Source: Sphaerolaimus hirsutus
Lineage: Eukaryota; Nematoda; Chromadorea; Monhysterida; Sphaerolaimidae
Length of the DNA stretch: 64,000 bases
Direction of reading: 5' to 3'
Assembly: GCA_964036195.1 (NCBI GenBank)
Contig: OZ038450.1
Span: 6,884,701 to 6,948,700, forward strand
Part shown: piece after piece, positions 1 to 13,500 of the stretch
How positions within the stretch are numbered: the stretch's first letter is position 1
How the letters are laid out: each line of letters begins with the position of its first letter
Position numbers and translations under genes: made by a program
Notes under the pieces: generated by a model
What the model was told of the DNA's origin: nothing
The model's input: only the letters and a program-made list of their open reading frames with translations
The model's database searches: none

Positions 1-224
1 CCACCATGCCCACGATCAATGAGGTGAAGAGAGAAAAAATTACCCGGTTTTTGACAGCTTCTTGACTTCAAGCTAAATATTGTATTTAGACGTTGATCTG
101 CTGTCGCCTAAAATTTTTGCGCCGCTCTTATGTAGTTACCGTATTTTTTCTAATGAAGGGCGCCCTTATTTGATACGCACCCTTCGATTGGAAGAAATAC
201 GGTATTTATATGTGAGGGTGATTT

Positions 225-1112
225 ACAGCATAACGAGAAATAGGAGCTGAGGCGACAAATTACTCAATTTACAAATTACACAATTTACAAATTACATGAT
301 CTACAAATTACAAATACTTAGGAACGCTTAGACAGCGTTTACACTGTGATGACTGTGACGACAAAAATGTGATTTTTCATGTGTGAAGCCTCAATTGATC
401 ATGACTTGATCATCCCCACTGCCTAAGACAAACATAAAATTATATACATTGTGTGTTCATGCACACTAGATCACACTTTTTTGTTGTTGTCGGAGGTAGT
501 CGCTGATTTGTTGTCGCCAGCCCCTTTTGCGAGGCCGCTGACAACGCCCATTTAACAAATACAGCGACAGCGTCCGACAGCAAAAAAAGTGTGATCTAGT
601 GTGCATTAACACACAATGAATATAATTTAGTGTTTGTCTTAGGCAGTGGGGATGTTCAAGTCATGATTGATTGAGGCTTCACACATGTAAAATATTTCAT
701 ATACATCCAACAAAAATGGCTGAAAAATAGCATTTGTTGTTGTCACAGTCGTCACAGTGTATATGGGGCCTTAGATATATCCATCCCTAAATTGACATGT
801 TGAAAGCTCCAGTTGACATTTTTTTCAAAAATTACTTAAAAAGCTCCAGTGGTTCTTAAGATAAAAATCTAAATTAAAAATTTCGTTATTTGTCGGCAAC
901 ATTTTTTGTTGGAATTGCCGGCAAATAGCGAAAAAAATTTTGCAATTTATATTTCGAGAACCGTTGGAGCTTTTTAGATAATTTTTGGACACGGTGTAGA
1001 TATCGGTTAGTAGTGCTTTCCACATGCCAATTTAGGGATCGATATATCTAAGCGTTCTTGAGTAGTTGTAATTTGTCGCTTCAGCTCCTATTATGTCGCT
1101 ATGCTGTAAATC
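225..1112. repeat. Nested palindromic MITEs at the window start
   Basis: The outer arms pair GATTTACAGCATAACGAGAA (about 226) with its approximate complement ending near 1110. Inside lie a palindrome centred near 535 (arms 333-480 and 585-760, including ACACTAGATCACACTTTTTT) and another at 770-1047 with ends CCATCCCTAAATTGACATG and CATGCCAATTTAGGGATCG. No coding content. Confidence 0.6.
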
Positions 1113-1420
1113 TACCTTTATGTCATTAAAAACATATTATTGTGGACCTTAGATGTCAACAAACAAGTCTTATCTGGTTTATTCCTTCAGATTACAGCAT
1201 ATGCGTAGCATATATTAAAGCGCTTGCTGACCACGCGCACTCCCACATCTTTTTAACAATGTAAACATTCCCTAACCTGCCACGTAACCACCGTATACCT
1301 AGGTATATTTACCTACACAAAACCAACACCTCAAAAACCATCCCACCCGTCGCTCAGCCGCCATTCACCTACCTAATTATTATCCACAAAAAGTCTAACA
1401 ACCAAAAAAGACAATTCGAG

Positions 1421-1595
1421 ATGCCGCTGTCCGCGCTGTCCAGCTGCGCCGCCTTGGACAGGTTGCCCGAGCAGCGCAAGATCAGCTCGCAGCTCTACGA
1501 GTCGCCCAAGTTCAGCCGCACCAGCGACTGCATAGACCAGATGCTCATGGGCGGCGAACGATCGTCCTTGGTGCCCCAGAGGCAGCCGGTTGCAC
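1421..1595 (+). CDS. rph: Rabphilin exon 1, N-terminal extension
   Basis: The ATG at 1421 opens 58 codons plus one base, ending at a strong AC|GTGAGT donor at 1596. The phase (1) joins the next exon at 9682 in frame, reading PVA-R-LMNDWEIGG. GC-rich third positions contrast with the AT-rich flanks. The peptide is polar and matches no domain I know; it precedes the usual rabphilin N terminus. The sequence before the ATG has no clear polypyrimidine tract, so I treat it as 5' UTR rather than an internal acceptor. Confidence 0.6.
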
Positions 1596-4500
1596 GTGAG
1601 TAGTATGTGTCGATGTGGCGATGTGTGCGTGTGCATTTGGTGTGAATAAGTGATGTGGAGAATTCTATACATCAACATTTGTACGGGGGGTCTGATGGGG
1701 GGTTTGTTTCCCCCAAACGCTCCAGCTGTCTATCTGTTGGTGGTGTCGCTCAGCCATGTAAATATGTACCCCGAGGCAATGGTGACCCACCAGGGGTATC
1801 TTGAATTTTGACCCTCCGAGTGGTTGGATAGATAGCTGAGCGACCTTCGGGATAGATAGATAGATAGCTGTAAAAACAATTTGGGGGGGGGGTTGTGGTG
1901 GTTCGATATAAATATAGGCTATTTCAGGGTGTAGAAGGAAGAAAGGGAGAAAAACCGCTAAAGTAGGTGTAAAATAGCTCAAAATGGGTATACAAGAGCA
2001 TATAGTACTAAAAATAGCTGAAAACTAAAAATAGCTAAATAGGAACAGAAACTAGTATTTTGGAGGGTGAAAATCTATAAAAAGATACGAAAAAGGCGAT
2101 TTTGAGCGAAAATTGGAGTATGGTTTCTCAAAAATCGCTCCAGATAGGTATAATAGATAGCTGAGCGATTTGGGGGGGGGGGGGGTTTAGGGGGTAGTAG
2201 TCCAAAATTTCGCCTCCGGGATAGATAGATAGCTGCGCGGTTTGGGGGGGGGTGTGACCCACCCCAAACCACCACCGAGTGACACCCCCCTCTCAAATAC
2301 AGAAAATATTTATGTGCAGCAAATTTTGAGTGTTGTTGCTACAATTTCACTCTAAATCCCTATTTTTGTATAACTACTGCTCATTTTTCCCATGGGGGCA
2401 AGACCTGAAAGGTTATGAAACTGTGTTAAGGCCAAGGGAACCGTGTAATCGTATCCCATTTGAAATTTGATTGCACCACACATTTTTCCATCCTTTATTT
2501 AATCGCTCAAAAAAGCGGTAAGGAAAGAAATATCAGCCAACCGCAGGCTTTATGGTCGTTCGATTTTATTTCGAGAAAATTACACATTGAAATGCGGTCC
2601 AATTTATCTGAAGTGAGGCAGAATTACAAATTGGACTCGGGACCCGAACAAAGGCCGAGCCATTTCAGCATCGCGTGCAGCCTTTGTATTTATGCATGCC
2701 TTTGAATCGCCTCGGAGGAAATTGAAGATTGATAAAATACGGTATTTTCTCGAATAACTTCCTGTGTAGGTAAAGTCGGCAGACGTATCGCCCTACAAAC
2801 ATTTGCGTCAGTTTCTCCAGTGGAGAGTGCATGACGGCATTGGGAATTGTGACGCAATATTTTAACGATTGGAATAGATCGGGTCACGTATGAAAACTTG
2901 GCCCTTATCCCAGTTACCAGTTGCGTATTATACAAATGAGAGTGAAAACTGAAAGTTACCTAGCTAAAAATCGTTAAAATTCGCTTCGCTTTGCCAAGTT
3001 CCATCTTCATAATCACTATTTTTGTTTATATACATGGTTATATAGCTATTGTGAGCCTATTTTATCCACATTAATACGGATTTCGAAATTTTGGCCGGCT
3101 GCCAAGTTCTCTTCTGTTGGAACAGAGCCAACGAATGAAAAATAAAATAAAAACAAAAACGGTAGTTTGAACAGTAAAACGGTAGTTTGAACAGTCAAAT
3201 TCGTTACGAGCAACGTTGAAAATGTAGATAACTAGGGCGTGGCACGCACGGACGCAGCGAAACGTCCATTTTTCTTTTAATATGATTTTCTTTTTCAATT
3301 TCTAGCGTCCGCGTGGGACACAAGTTTCGTTGTTCGCTCTATTCACGAGCGAATTCTAACTCTCCGATTTTGTAGGGTGAAATGTCCGCCGACTTTATGT
3401 GTGTGAAGTGAACCCCATGTGACTTTTTATCAGGAAGGCGTGACACCGTTAATTTTTTTATAGTTCCGGTAAACAGGCCAAAGAAAGTTTTTTAATAGCG
3501 TATTTCCTCGAAATACCCCCCCTCGTTAAACCCCCCTCAAAATATGCAGTATAAAGATCACCGCTGATGGTATTTCGACGAAATACGGTACATGTTCGCA
3601 CAACCGTAATTATCTTGTGATGAACACTGTGAACCACGTTTTAGCCCGGTATTTTTGAATTAAGCACTGTAGACTTCCAATAAAAGTTTAATACGATTTA
3701 AGGCGCACACACATTCATCGCATTATTCAAGAAAATACAGTTAGACTGCAATGTGGAGGTTCCGTGCTTGCGTGAGGAAATACTTATCCTTCGGTCTAGG
3801 TATTCGCCGCAGTTTGAACCTCCTTACGTCACAATTTTTTCTTTTTCCATTTTAATATTTTCTGCAAAAAAATATAAAATGCTGTCACTGGTGCCAGCAG
3901 AAATGTTGCCAAATGGTCTACCAGCGTTTTTACGTGTTGCACAGCGACGTGTAGCCAGCTAAACTGAAGTTCACTCATCGGGTACAGACAGGCAGACTTG
4001 CTAGTGCGCAAAATGCCACCAGAGTTGTTAAAAGTACTGAACTTTCTCAAAGTACCTACCGCAAATCCTTGAATAAGACCCCCTCGAATAACTCCCCCGT
4101 GAATAACTCCCTCTGTTGGCGAGGTCAGGAAATAATAACTCCCCCTTGAATAACTCCCCCTCCTGAATAACTCCCCATGTGTATGAAAAGAATACAATAC
4201 AAAATACGAAAAAATATTAGCCAACGGCAGTGACAGCGGATAAATACATTATGTGTATTAAGTGTATACACATCTTTTTGTTGTTGTGTACAGTTTAATA
4301 CCTGAATAACATGAGTTTACAGACTGCATCTGCAATGATTTGGGGCCAAGTTTTCCGAGGAAAACAATAACTCACCCCCTCGAATAACTCCCCCTCCTTG
4401 AAAAAGTCCCCCCTCAAAAACATCTGACGAAAAAATAACTCCCCTGAGGTCTTATTCGAGGATTTAGGGTATTCATTTTTACTCACATCTGAGTACGGAA

Positions 4501-7500
4501 AATATAAAGTACTAGGTATATTGCGTCATTCCATTTTTTCATCAACTTTTTTACCTACCGTTCTATTGGTGGTGCCGTTCTACTGGAGTTTCCGTTCTAT
4601 TTTAACAATCCTTTTCACACATTTTTTATTTGAAAATAGTGGTTTTAATGAAACCTGGACAATATTTTAATATCAGAGCAGCAATGCAAACAAAACCAAA
4701 TGTGAAAACAATCCTGAATGGTAGTCCCAAACACCTCGGATGTTCTCACCACTAGGGTGTCAACTTTCCGTTTTCCGTTTTCCGTTTCCGCTTTCCGCAG
4801 GCAAATTTTTTTCCGTTTCCGTTTCCGTTTTCCGGCTGCTAAATTTTTTTTCCGTTTATGTTTTTCCGGCTCATTTTCTGTTTTCCAGCTAAAATTTCAG
4901 TTTTTCCACCTTTTTTCCGTTTTCCGGCTCAATTGTCTGTTTTTCCAACTTTTTTCCATTTTCTGACTCAATTCACTGTTTTCTGTTTCAGCCAAACTGG
5001 GAAACATGCATGCAGGTTCACAATTTTGTGAATTGTTTCTATTTCTAGCCAGATTTCTGCAAATTTTTTTATTTCTGGATAAATTTCTGCAATTTTTTTC
5101 CATTTCCGGCAAAATTTCAGCAAATTTTTTTTGTTTCCATTTCCGTTTTCCGGCCTTTCATTTTTCCGATTTCTGTTTTCCGGCAGGTGCAAATTTTTTT
5201 CCGTTTCCGTTTCCGTTTTCCGGCAAATGTAAATTTTTTTCCGTTTCCGTTTCCGTTTTCTGCCAAAAAGTTTTTGTTGACACCCTACTCACCACCAATA
5301 TTTCTAATATTTTTTGCTTTGGCACTCTTCCAACATAATTTCTACATTACATTGGAGGTTCTGTTCTATCAGGGGGAGCATTTTAGGGGGTGGCTACCAA
5401 GCATGTTGTAGAAATTGCTTGGAGAAAGTTGAAAATCGAAGGTATCGACGAACCGGTCCCCTGAACCCCTGACACCCCTAACCCCCTGACAGCGCCTGGC
5501 GTTGATTTTCTTACTCAAAAATATACATCTGTATGCAAAAAGCATAATTGTTTATAAAAGTATCTAGTTTTGCATGCGCAAAATCCCCCACAGACATCAC
5601 CCTCGTACTATTCACTACCCCCCCCCCCCCAACAAACCCACCGAGTATCAAACCGGCGCCAAGTGCGTATACTTGCACCCAGCGTCCGCGTGCGGGACAT
5701 TGTTGGACGTTTTAGTCGGGTGCCACATGAGCGGAGGGTGGCGCGCTGAACGCTGCCGCCGCCTGGCATGGCTTCCACTGCGCGGCAAAATATGCTCATG
5801 CGCGCGTGCTTTTGAGGGTGGTTTGGAAGTGGGGGGACGGGGACCAAGGGCCTCAAGTGTGACCTACATATTTAGGGATGTCAAACCTTCCAGGAATGTT
5901 TTCAGTGTCTAAATTTTTGAGTCTTTTCGTATTATTCCAAAAATTGTTTTCGAATTTTTCATCACTTTTGAATACATATTAACGTTTCGCAGCCTACGAG
6001 TTGTTGCTATATGCACATTTCTGTTTTGCAATGAAAGATAGATCCATGTGAAATACAATTTTGAATTGTGTTCATGCACTTTCTGCGAGCATTCTAACTT
6101 TTTTACACCCAAAAGTACCGAAAATTCGAAAATGTTTTCCGAATCTATGAATTTTTCTAGAAAAAAAAATCAATTTGAAGTGTTTTAGTGGTGGAATTAA
6201 AACTCGAATTTCTTGCCATCATCCTTCATCAATCCTACTATTTTTTATTCGATTTGGAGCATGGCATTTTGGTCGGTGGAAAGTATTGTCAGTTCAGTAG
6301 TAAATATCACTCGGTGCCGTGTAAGCTCAATTAGGTACCTAACTCGTATTTATTTGGGTGTTTTGAACAAGAATATTCAAATCCACTTTGCAATATTGCT
6401 ACATTGTGCCCCCACACACTAGTTTTCACCGTGACTTCGTGTGAAAACTGAAATTTTTAAAAGTGCTAATAACTGAACACGGTTGATTGATTTGACCTAA
6501 TTTAGATTTGAATTTACATTAATGAACATTAAAGTTTGAAAATTTGAACACTAAATCACATGTAGCATAGAATAAGAGTAGGCTGAATGTCGCCATGTCG
6601 CCATTCTAGTTTTCACATGAGTCACGGTGAAAACTAGTGTGTGTAGGGCCATTCCCACGCACCGTCCCAGGACTTGCGGACGCACCCAGGTACGTATGTA
6701 TATTCATGCGCGCGGAAGCTGCAGCTGCAGCGGCGGTGGCCTGAACTGTGCCGCCGCTGTACGGTTATCATGCGGCGACTGGTGCCGCCGCCCCGCCGCC
6801 ATTGCTTACTGGCGACAGTGGGGCGTTTCGCAGAACATTCGTGTGTGATCGGTTGTGGGTGGGGTGAAAAAATTGTGTGTTTTTTCACGGAAATGGAAAT
6901 TGAATTTTTTTACACTTGCTGGAAAGCGGAAACGGAATAAAAATTGCACTTGAAGGAAATCGGAAAACCGAAGAATGAAATGCCGGAAAACTGAAACCCA
7001 AAACTTACACGGAAACAGAAAAAAATTGCACGGAATTGCAAAAATTCTGCCGAAAAAGGAAAAAATTGCAGAAAGTTTGTGGGAAACTGAAAAAAATTGC
7101 AGAAATTTTGCTTGAAACTGCATAATTGAAAAACCTGCAGGTTTACTAGTTTGGTTGAAACAGAATACATCAAGTTGAGCCAGAAAATGGAAAATAAGGC
7201 AGGAAAACAAAAAAATTGGAAAATGGAGATTTGAGACCCATATTGTGTGAGGGAATGGGGGAGTGTTCAGTGTGTTTACGCTAGCAGGTTGAAAAATTTG
7301 CACGCATTTTGCAATAGAAAAATAAAACTTCCTCAAATATACATATACCTATATTAAATGGAAACCACTGAACACACACATTAACGGTCATTCCACGCAG
7401 CCCACCTAAATAGAAACGAAAATATTTATGTCTGCTAAATGCCCCGCTTGTTAACCGCCACAAAAAACATGCCTCACAGTGGGGAATTTCATACAGACGA

Positions 7501-10500
7501 AAGTGCACCGCGCCACACGCGCTGATGTGCTCCCAGTGTTACGCACAATTATGTAGTGACGCGGAAATTTGCATTTTCTGGATATTATAAAAACCGACTT
7601 GCTTTGGAAAAATGTTGCGGCTAGACATTATGGAAAATTGTGCGATTAGGATTAGGTGTAAATATGCATTGGTGTTTACTGTAAAATATGCAGCATGTTT
7701 TTTGATGCAGGTATATAAATAGGTAGATACATTCATTGTTACCCATCTGCAGTCACTGGAAGTGAATGTAATGTGACTGGGTACCATTTTTATATAAATT
7801 GGAGGACGTTTTTAGGCATGTGCATATACCTACATTGATGAATAGACAGCTATGTATTTGTATTATTGCTTTACTAAATACATCTCAGCTAAGCTTAGGT
7901 ATTTTTTGGAAGTTTTTTATAATTTAGTGCTATATTGACTGATGATAATAAAGGTGCCGAGTTTGTTGGGCAAAGTGTGTGGCTATTTTTTTGGTAAGTG
8001 CCAAAGTCAGATATCAATGGTACCACAGAAAGTGAGACCAGGCACTGTGGTACTTTTTGATTAGGTTCTAGCAGTTACATCCGTTACTAGGCGGTAGTGC
8101 TTTTTCATCGCTATACTTAACTGACTTCACTGCCTCAAGTTTTTTTATGATGTGCATTTCCCTGTCCCAATCTCATATCGCAATTTCGCAGTTCCATGTT
8201 TGTGATTGTCATCGTGTTTTATGGCTTTTTCAATTTCAAATTTGTGAGGTGGTCTTTTAAAGAACTCAAATGCGCTTCTATTCGAGCGTATACGGTATTC
8301 GGAACTGAGCAGCGAGTGCAGCGATACGAACCAATGCGCCCATGGCATTCGTGAAATGCGAGTGTTTTCGGTTAACTCAACTCAAGGTAGCCCAGTCGCT
8401 TTTCCGATAAATAGAGGGAATGTGCCGCCCGCCACGTGTTTATGCATAAACTTGTGCATTGTGGTTTGGTAATACTTTTAATGGAGTTTCTGAGCATTGT
8501 GTTTGTCATATTTAGTTTTCACTCGCTGATAAGATGATGTGACAAGAAAATAAATAAGGTTTTACTTGTATTTTGCTGTTTTGTCGTCCCTCAAGATTTT
8601 GTCTGTGCAGTCTGATAAGGTCGGCTGACTGTAAACTTTAGAATGAAATCTACCATATACCATTTGAATTTTGGTTTTTGTTATAATTAGATTGTTTTTC
8701 AGTGAATTTCCGTGAATTTTTGTACAATTTGCCATGTGACTTTATTTATTCACAGAACTCTGGTAACATTTGGTATAAGCATGCGATCCTAATCTGATCA
8801 GTATAGGTAATCAATTTCACTTTTTTTCTCACAAAGAGTGATTCAGGAGTAGGAAAATTTCTTTACATTTTTTTGCATTGAAAGATTCTGAATGCACTAT
8901 ATGGTAGGGCGGAAAAGAATAGGAAAACAAACATTATTCATCAAAACTATTTCACATACAGGTAGGTATTCAAATATTTTGTGTATCTAACACGTACGTA
9001 AAGATAAGGCTCCTTTGCTCACAATAGTGTCTAGCTATTTTCATGCTGCCAAGCTTTAGTTTCCCTGCGGAATTGAACATTTTTCTAGTACAGTATTTTT
9101 CCTTTTGTGATCACGATGTTCGAAAAAGGCGAGTTCTACAGTATATTTTCTATTATCAATATTTTGTAGATATTGTGGCTGCACACACTAGTTTACTAAC
9201 AGAAGTAAACTCAATTTGTTTGCCCATAAATCAGCTTTGAACGTATTTGAGTTTACCAGAATATGTTTTTTAGATCCTCGTCAACTGTAGTTTACAGATA
9301 CCTCGTTTTGGTAAATTCAAATGCAATCAAAGCTGATTTATGAACACCCAAAGTGAGTTTAGTTCTGTTAGTAAACTAGTGTGTGCAGCGCCAATTAATA
9401 GGGAGGGGAAATCGTTCATATACGGAGCTAGGTATTTGAAAACGTTTTCATTTTAAAAGGAATAGCTTAAAATTTTCCAATTAAATTTGTAAAAGCTGCC
9501 GGCAACAAGGAAACGGGAATACCGGGGTTATTTGGACACCCTCAACATCTTAGGTTGCATGCAGCGCCTATACCCGCCTATTTAATATAAAGAAACTGCC
9601 ATAATTTTCCCTCATTTTTCATTTTTTTAAACAAATTTCATTCACAAATAATTATTTACATAATTATTCGCAATCACCCAGGCCTGATGAACGATTGGGA
9701 AATCGGCGGTACGCGCAACTCATGGGTGTGCCCCAGCGACCGGCACCTGGCACTCAGAGCGCGGTACGTTTTTGCGCACTTTTCGTGTTGCTTTTTTTCA
9801 ATTTAATTTGGTACGTGAGGCGGCTTTTACACGTGTTTTTTTGCAAAGACAATTTTTTTCAACCATTTTTGGGATGAAAATTCATTAAAGGATATGTGAT
9901 AACTGATATTTAATAGATATGATTTGAGCAGCCTCACTGCATGGAACAACCATTCAATTTTATAGATTACATAATAATGCACACTAGGTATTTATATCTT
10001 TTACATATTTTTACTTGTTCTCGGAGGTTGTCAAAGAATTTGATCTATGCAGCCTCGTTAACGAGGCCACATGGAACAAATACTTCTGTCAATTCATTGA
10101 CAACTAGAAAAAAATGTTTCTACTGTGCATTCTTACGTCATCAATGCAATTTATCGTTTCTCCTGGACAATGAAGCTGATTGAGATCGAGGCATAACATA
10201 ACTCTAATTTTCAATTTTCATGTCAAAAGAATGGTCGAAGGCTCAAACATTTTTGTCGTCACAAAAAAAACATGTTAAAGCCACCCAAGGGGCGTATACT
10301 GTATAGAGCGTGCGGGCGCCCCCGACACGCGACACGAGTGTAGGGAAGGCTGAAATTGCGCGCAATGTGCTTAAACCGAACGAAAAAAATAAAAATAATG
10401 CACTTTGTGCTGTGCAAAATTCTGTTAAACTCTTATGAAAAGCATCCGCCAGAAAAATACGTGCTGAACATTTTATTGCAGATTTTCTATGATTTCAAAA

Positions 10501-13500
10501 TTATTTGGTCACAAAATACGCACAATTCGGCCTAGAAGCTCTAAACTTATCACGAATTGTCATTTGCAATTCAAAACAAGACTTCAATACGATTATATAA
10601 TACATTGGCATTTTGTTATAGCGCCTAGTAAGTCAAACAAGTGAGCTTGATTAAGCGTGATACATTACTTGGCTACATGTAAACTTCAGCGTCTCATACA
10701 AAGTGTCTTATGTACATTTACATGAATGTTACTGCAAGCAAGCCTTGAAAAGCCACACTTATGTTTCCATCGAATATCATATATTGGCTGACGCGTAATG
10801 TTGGGGAAGACGTCATACCTACTGCTAATTATGTGATATGTTCTCATCTCGAATTTTTTTTCGTATTTATGTATCGATATTTATTTAATTAATTGGTATA
10901 GTATTACAGTTAGCTATAGTTTACATTTAGGAAACTGAAGGGCACAGAGGACATAAACATATGTACCGTATTTCTTCGAAATACCCCCCGGGGATGATTG
11001 TTTCATAGTGCTCCCGAGAGGGGGGGGGGGGGTAAACGAAGGGGGGTATTTCGAGGGGGTGGGGTTATTATTTCGCCAGAAATTTTTTGAAATGGTAGTA
11101 CAGAATCGTTGTTTGTGATGTGCGCTGGGGTAAAAAATGCATCAATAACTGACTAAATGTATAGACTCCTGTATAGTGATGTAAAAAGCGCTAGACTTTT
11201 GGCGCCAAGCGCCAAAAGCGCCATCGCGCTTTTGGCATGCGAGCTCCAAGCGCCAATGGCGCCACGGCATCATAGCGCCAAGCGCCAAAAGCGCCATGGC
11301 GCTTTTCCGTAGCACAGCGCCTAGCGCCAATGGCGCCACAGCAAAAAGGCGCCAAGCGCCAAAAGCGCCATGGCGCTTTTACATCACTACTCCTGTATAC
11401 TAATATTAGTACGTAGATGGTATAAACACTGCTCTCACGTGATTCCGACATTGTTTTAACGTGTGTTCTGCACTACGCAGAACACAAACTGCAGCATTTG
11501 TCATGTACGTTCTCTTTACACTCAATCTGGGGGGGGGGTATTTCGAGGAAATACGGTATGAAGAGTGATAAATAGGTAGTTGGCGGTAGCGCCAAAGCAA
11601 AAAGCGCATTGGCGTTTTTGGCGCTTGGCTCTATATTGCTGTGGCGCCATGCCCATGAAAAGCGCCATTATTTTTTCGTCTGACTTCTTTGAGGGGGATG
11701 GAATTTCTATTCAGATTGGATGCAAGAATTTATCATAAGCCTAAGGGGGGGGTTGGATTATTCCCCCCCTTCTAAGAGGGGAGAATTTTTCAAGGGAGAA
11801 TTATTCAAGGGGGGATTATTCAAGGCGAGGGAATTATTCGAGTATATACGGTAAATGTATTTACAATAGTTCTTACAGTTACGCCCAGACTGCCCAGTCA
11901 GAAAAAGGAGTCATTCATTTCGGTTTCTGAGCGGTGTGCTTTGCAAGTAGATACTTATACTGCACTGACAGCACAGTATTTATGCATCCGCTTCCGCACA
12001 TGAATACTTATTTATGTCTGACGTACCAACGCATCAAGGTGATACTTGTGCATGTACTCTCACAAAAAGAAAAAGACGGAGACGAGTACAACACTAATGC
12101 ATAGTTGTTAAAACGTATTTACGTTTACTCCATGAATACGGATACTCGAGTACTGCGTAGATACGTTTACGTTTCCCCCCTAAAAAAATACCGGTACCCA
12201 TATACTCGCGTACTTTTTGAAATCGCGCGAGTACAGAAAACGTATTTCAAACGGGCTTCTTTATAAGCTTTTAAGGCATAAAGGAAAACAAAGCTGAGAA
12301 GCTAAAAATAGGTGCAAAATATCCAAAATAGCATAAAAATAGGCAAAAAAGATTAACTAGTGAATTTGATAGCGAAAAAGTTTGAAAATTAGTGATTTTG
12401 AGCGAAAATTGGGGCGACATTTCTCAAAAATACCTACTTTTACGTTTTCTGGTGAAAAAGTAATTTACTCACGTTTACTCACGAGTAAAAGTAAAAAATA
12501 AATACGTTACGTTTTCTGTACTCACCTGTGAGTATAAAATAAATACTTTACTGAATAAAAAAATAAAAAATTTCAATACTTTTAACAACTCTACCCAAAT
12601 GAATACTTATGTTTCATTCTAGAAATATTTTCTTTTTTTAAATATATTTTTTTAATAAAATATTAACGATAACATCATGATGCAGTGTAGAAAAATACAT
12701 AACATGTTATCTGCGGACTATATAATAGTATTTTTGTATATTTAGTTTAATAAAGGCATACTCGATAAAACACGAAAATTATTGCTCAATAAATAAGTAA
12801 GTCCATATGTATACTCGGCGGACAGCACACCTTGTCTGAAAACCTACCATAATTTAATGAATAAAATATTGTGATAAATTTCGTAATTAATTATTCCATG
12901 GTAAAAACGAAATATCATGATGAAAAAACTGTATAATTTTTGGTTCATTATTCAGATGGGTTATGGTAGGTTTTAATACTAAGTGTGCTGTCCACCGCGT
13001 ATAACTGTAGTACGTGGTCATTTTTCTAGGCTTCTCCGCACTGGGTTCTATGGTCTATCCACCAGAGTTGTTAAGAGTACCAAACTTTTTCAAAGTATAC
13101 TTTACTTTACTTTTACTTTTTTAAAGTATACTTCATACTTTACTTTTAGTTTTTCTTTTACTTATTCTTAAATATTTAAAACAATACGTATTTAAAACAA
13201 TATAAATATTTAAGTTCATGATCTTTTTTCCAAAATTCAGGGAAGGGTGAGCCAGCATTAATAATACGTTTAATACTGTGTACTCAGTTACTTTCGAAAA
13301 GTACAAGCAAGAAATATTTATTGAGAAAACGTAAACATATTGACTCGGTACTTGAGTAAAAAAGATAAATAATAAGTTTTCGCAACTGTGATCTAAGTTT
13401 AAACCTAACGCACCCGTTAACTTCTATGCTGCCCTGTATTTCTGTCTGTAGCACTTCATCCAGTGCCTTCATCAGTTCCATGAGTGATGGTGCCCACTTC

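Noticed and set aside
11140-11460. Proteins rich in WRLAPxALGA encoded by GCGCC arrays (also 26700-27700 and 48800-49180)
   Set aside because: Open in several frames and both strands because of the repeat; no start context or conservation, and the arrays are inside hAT-like elements.
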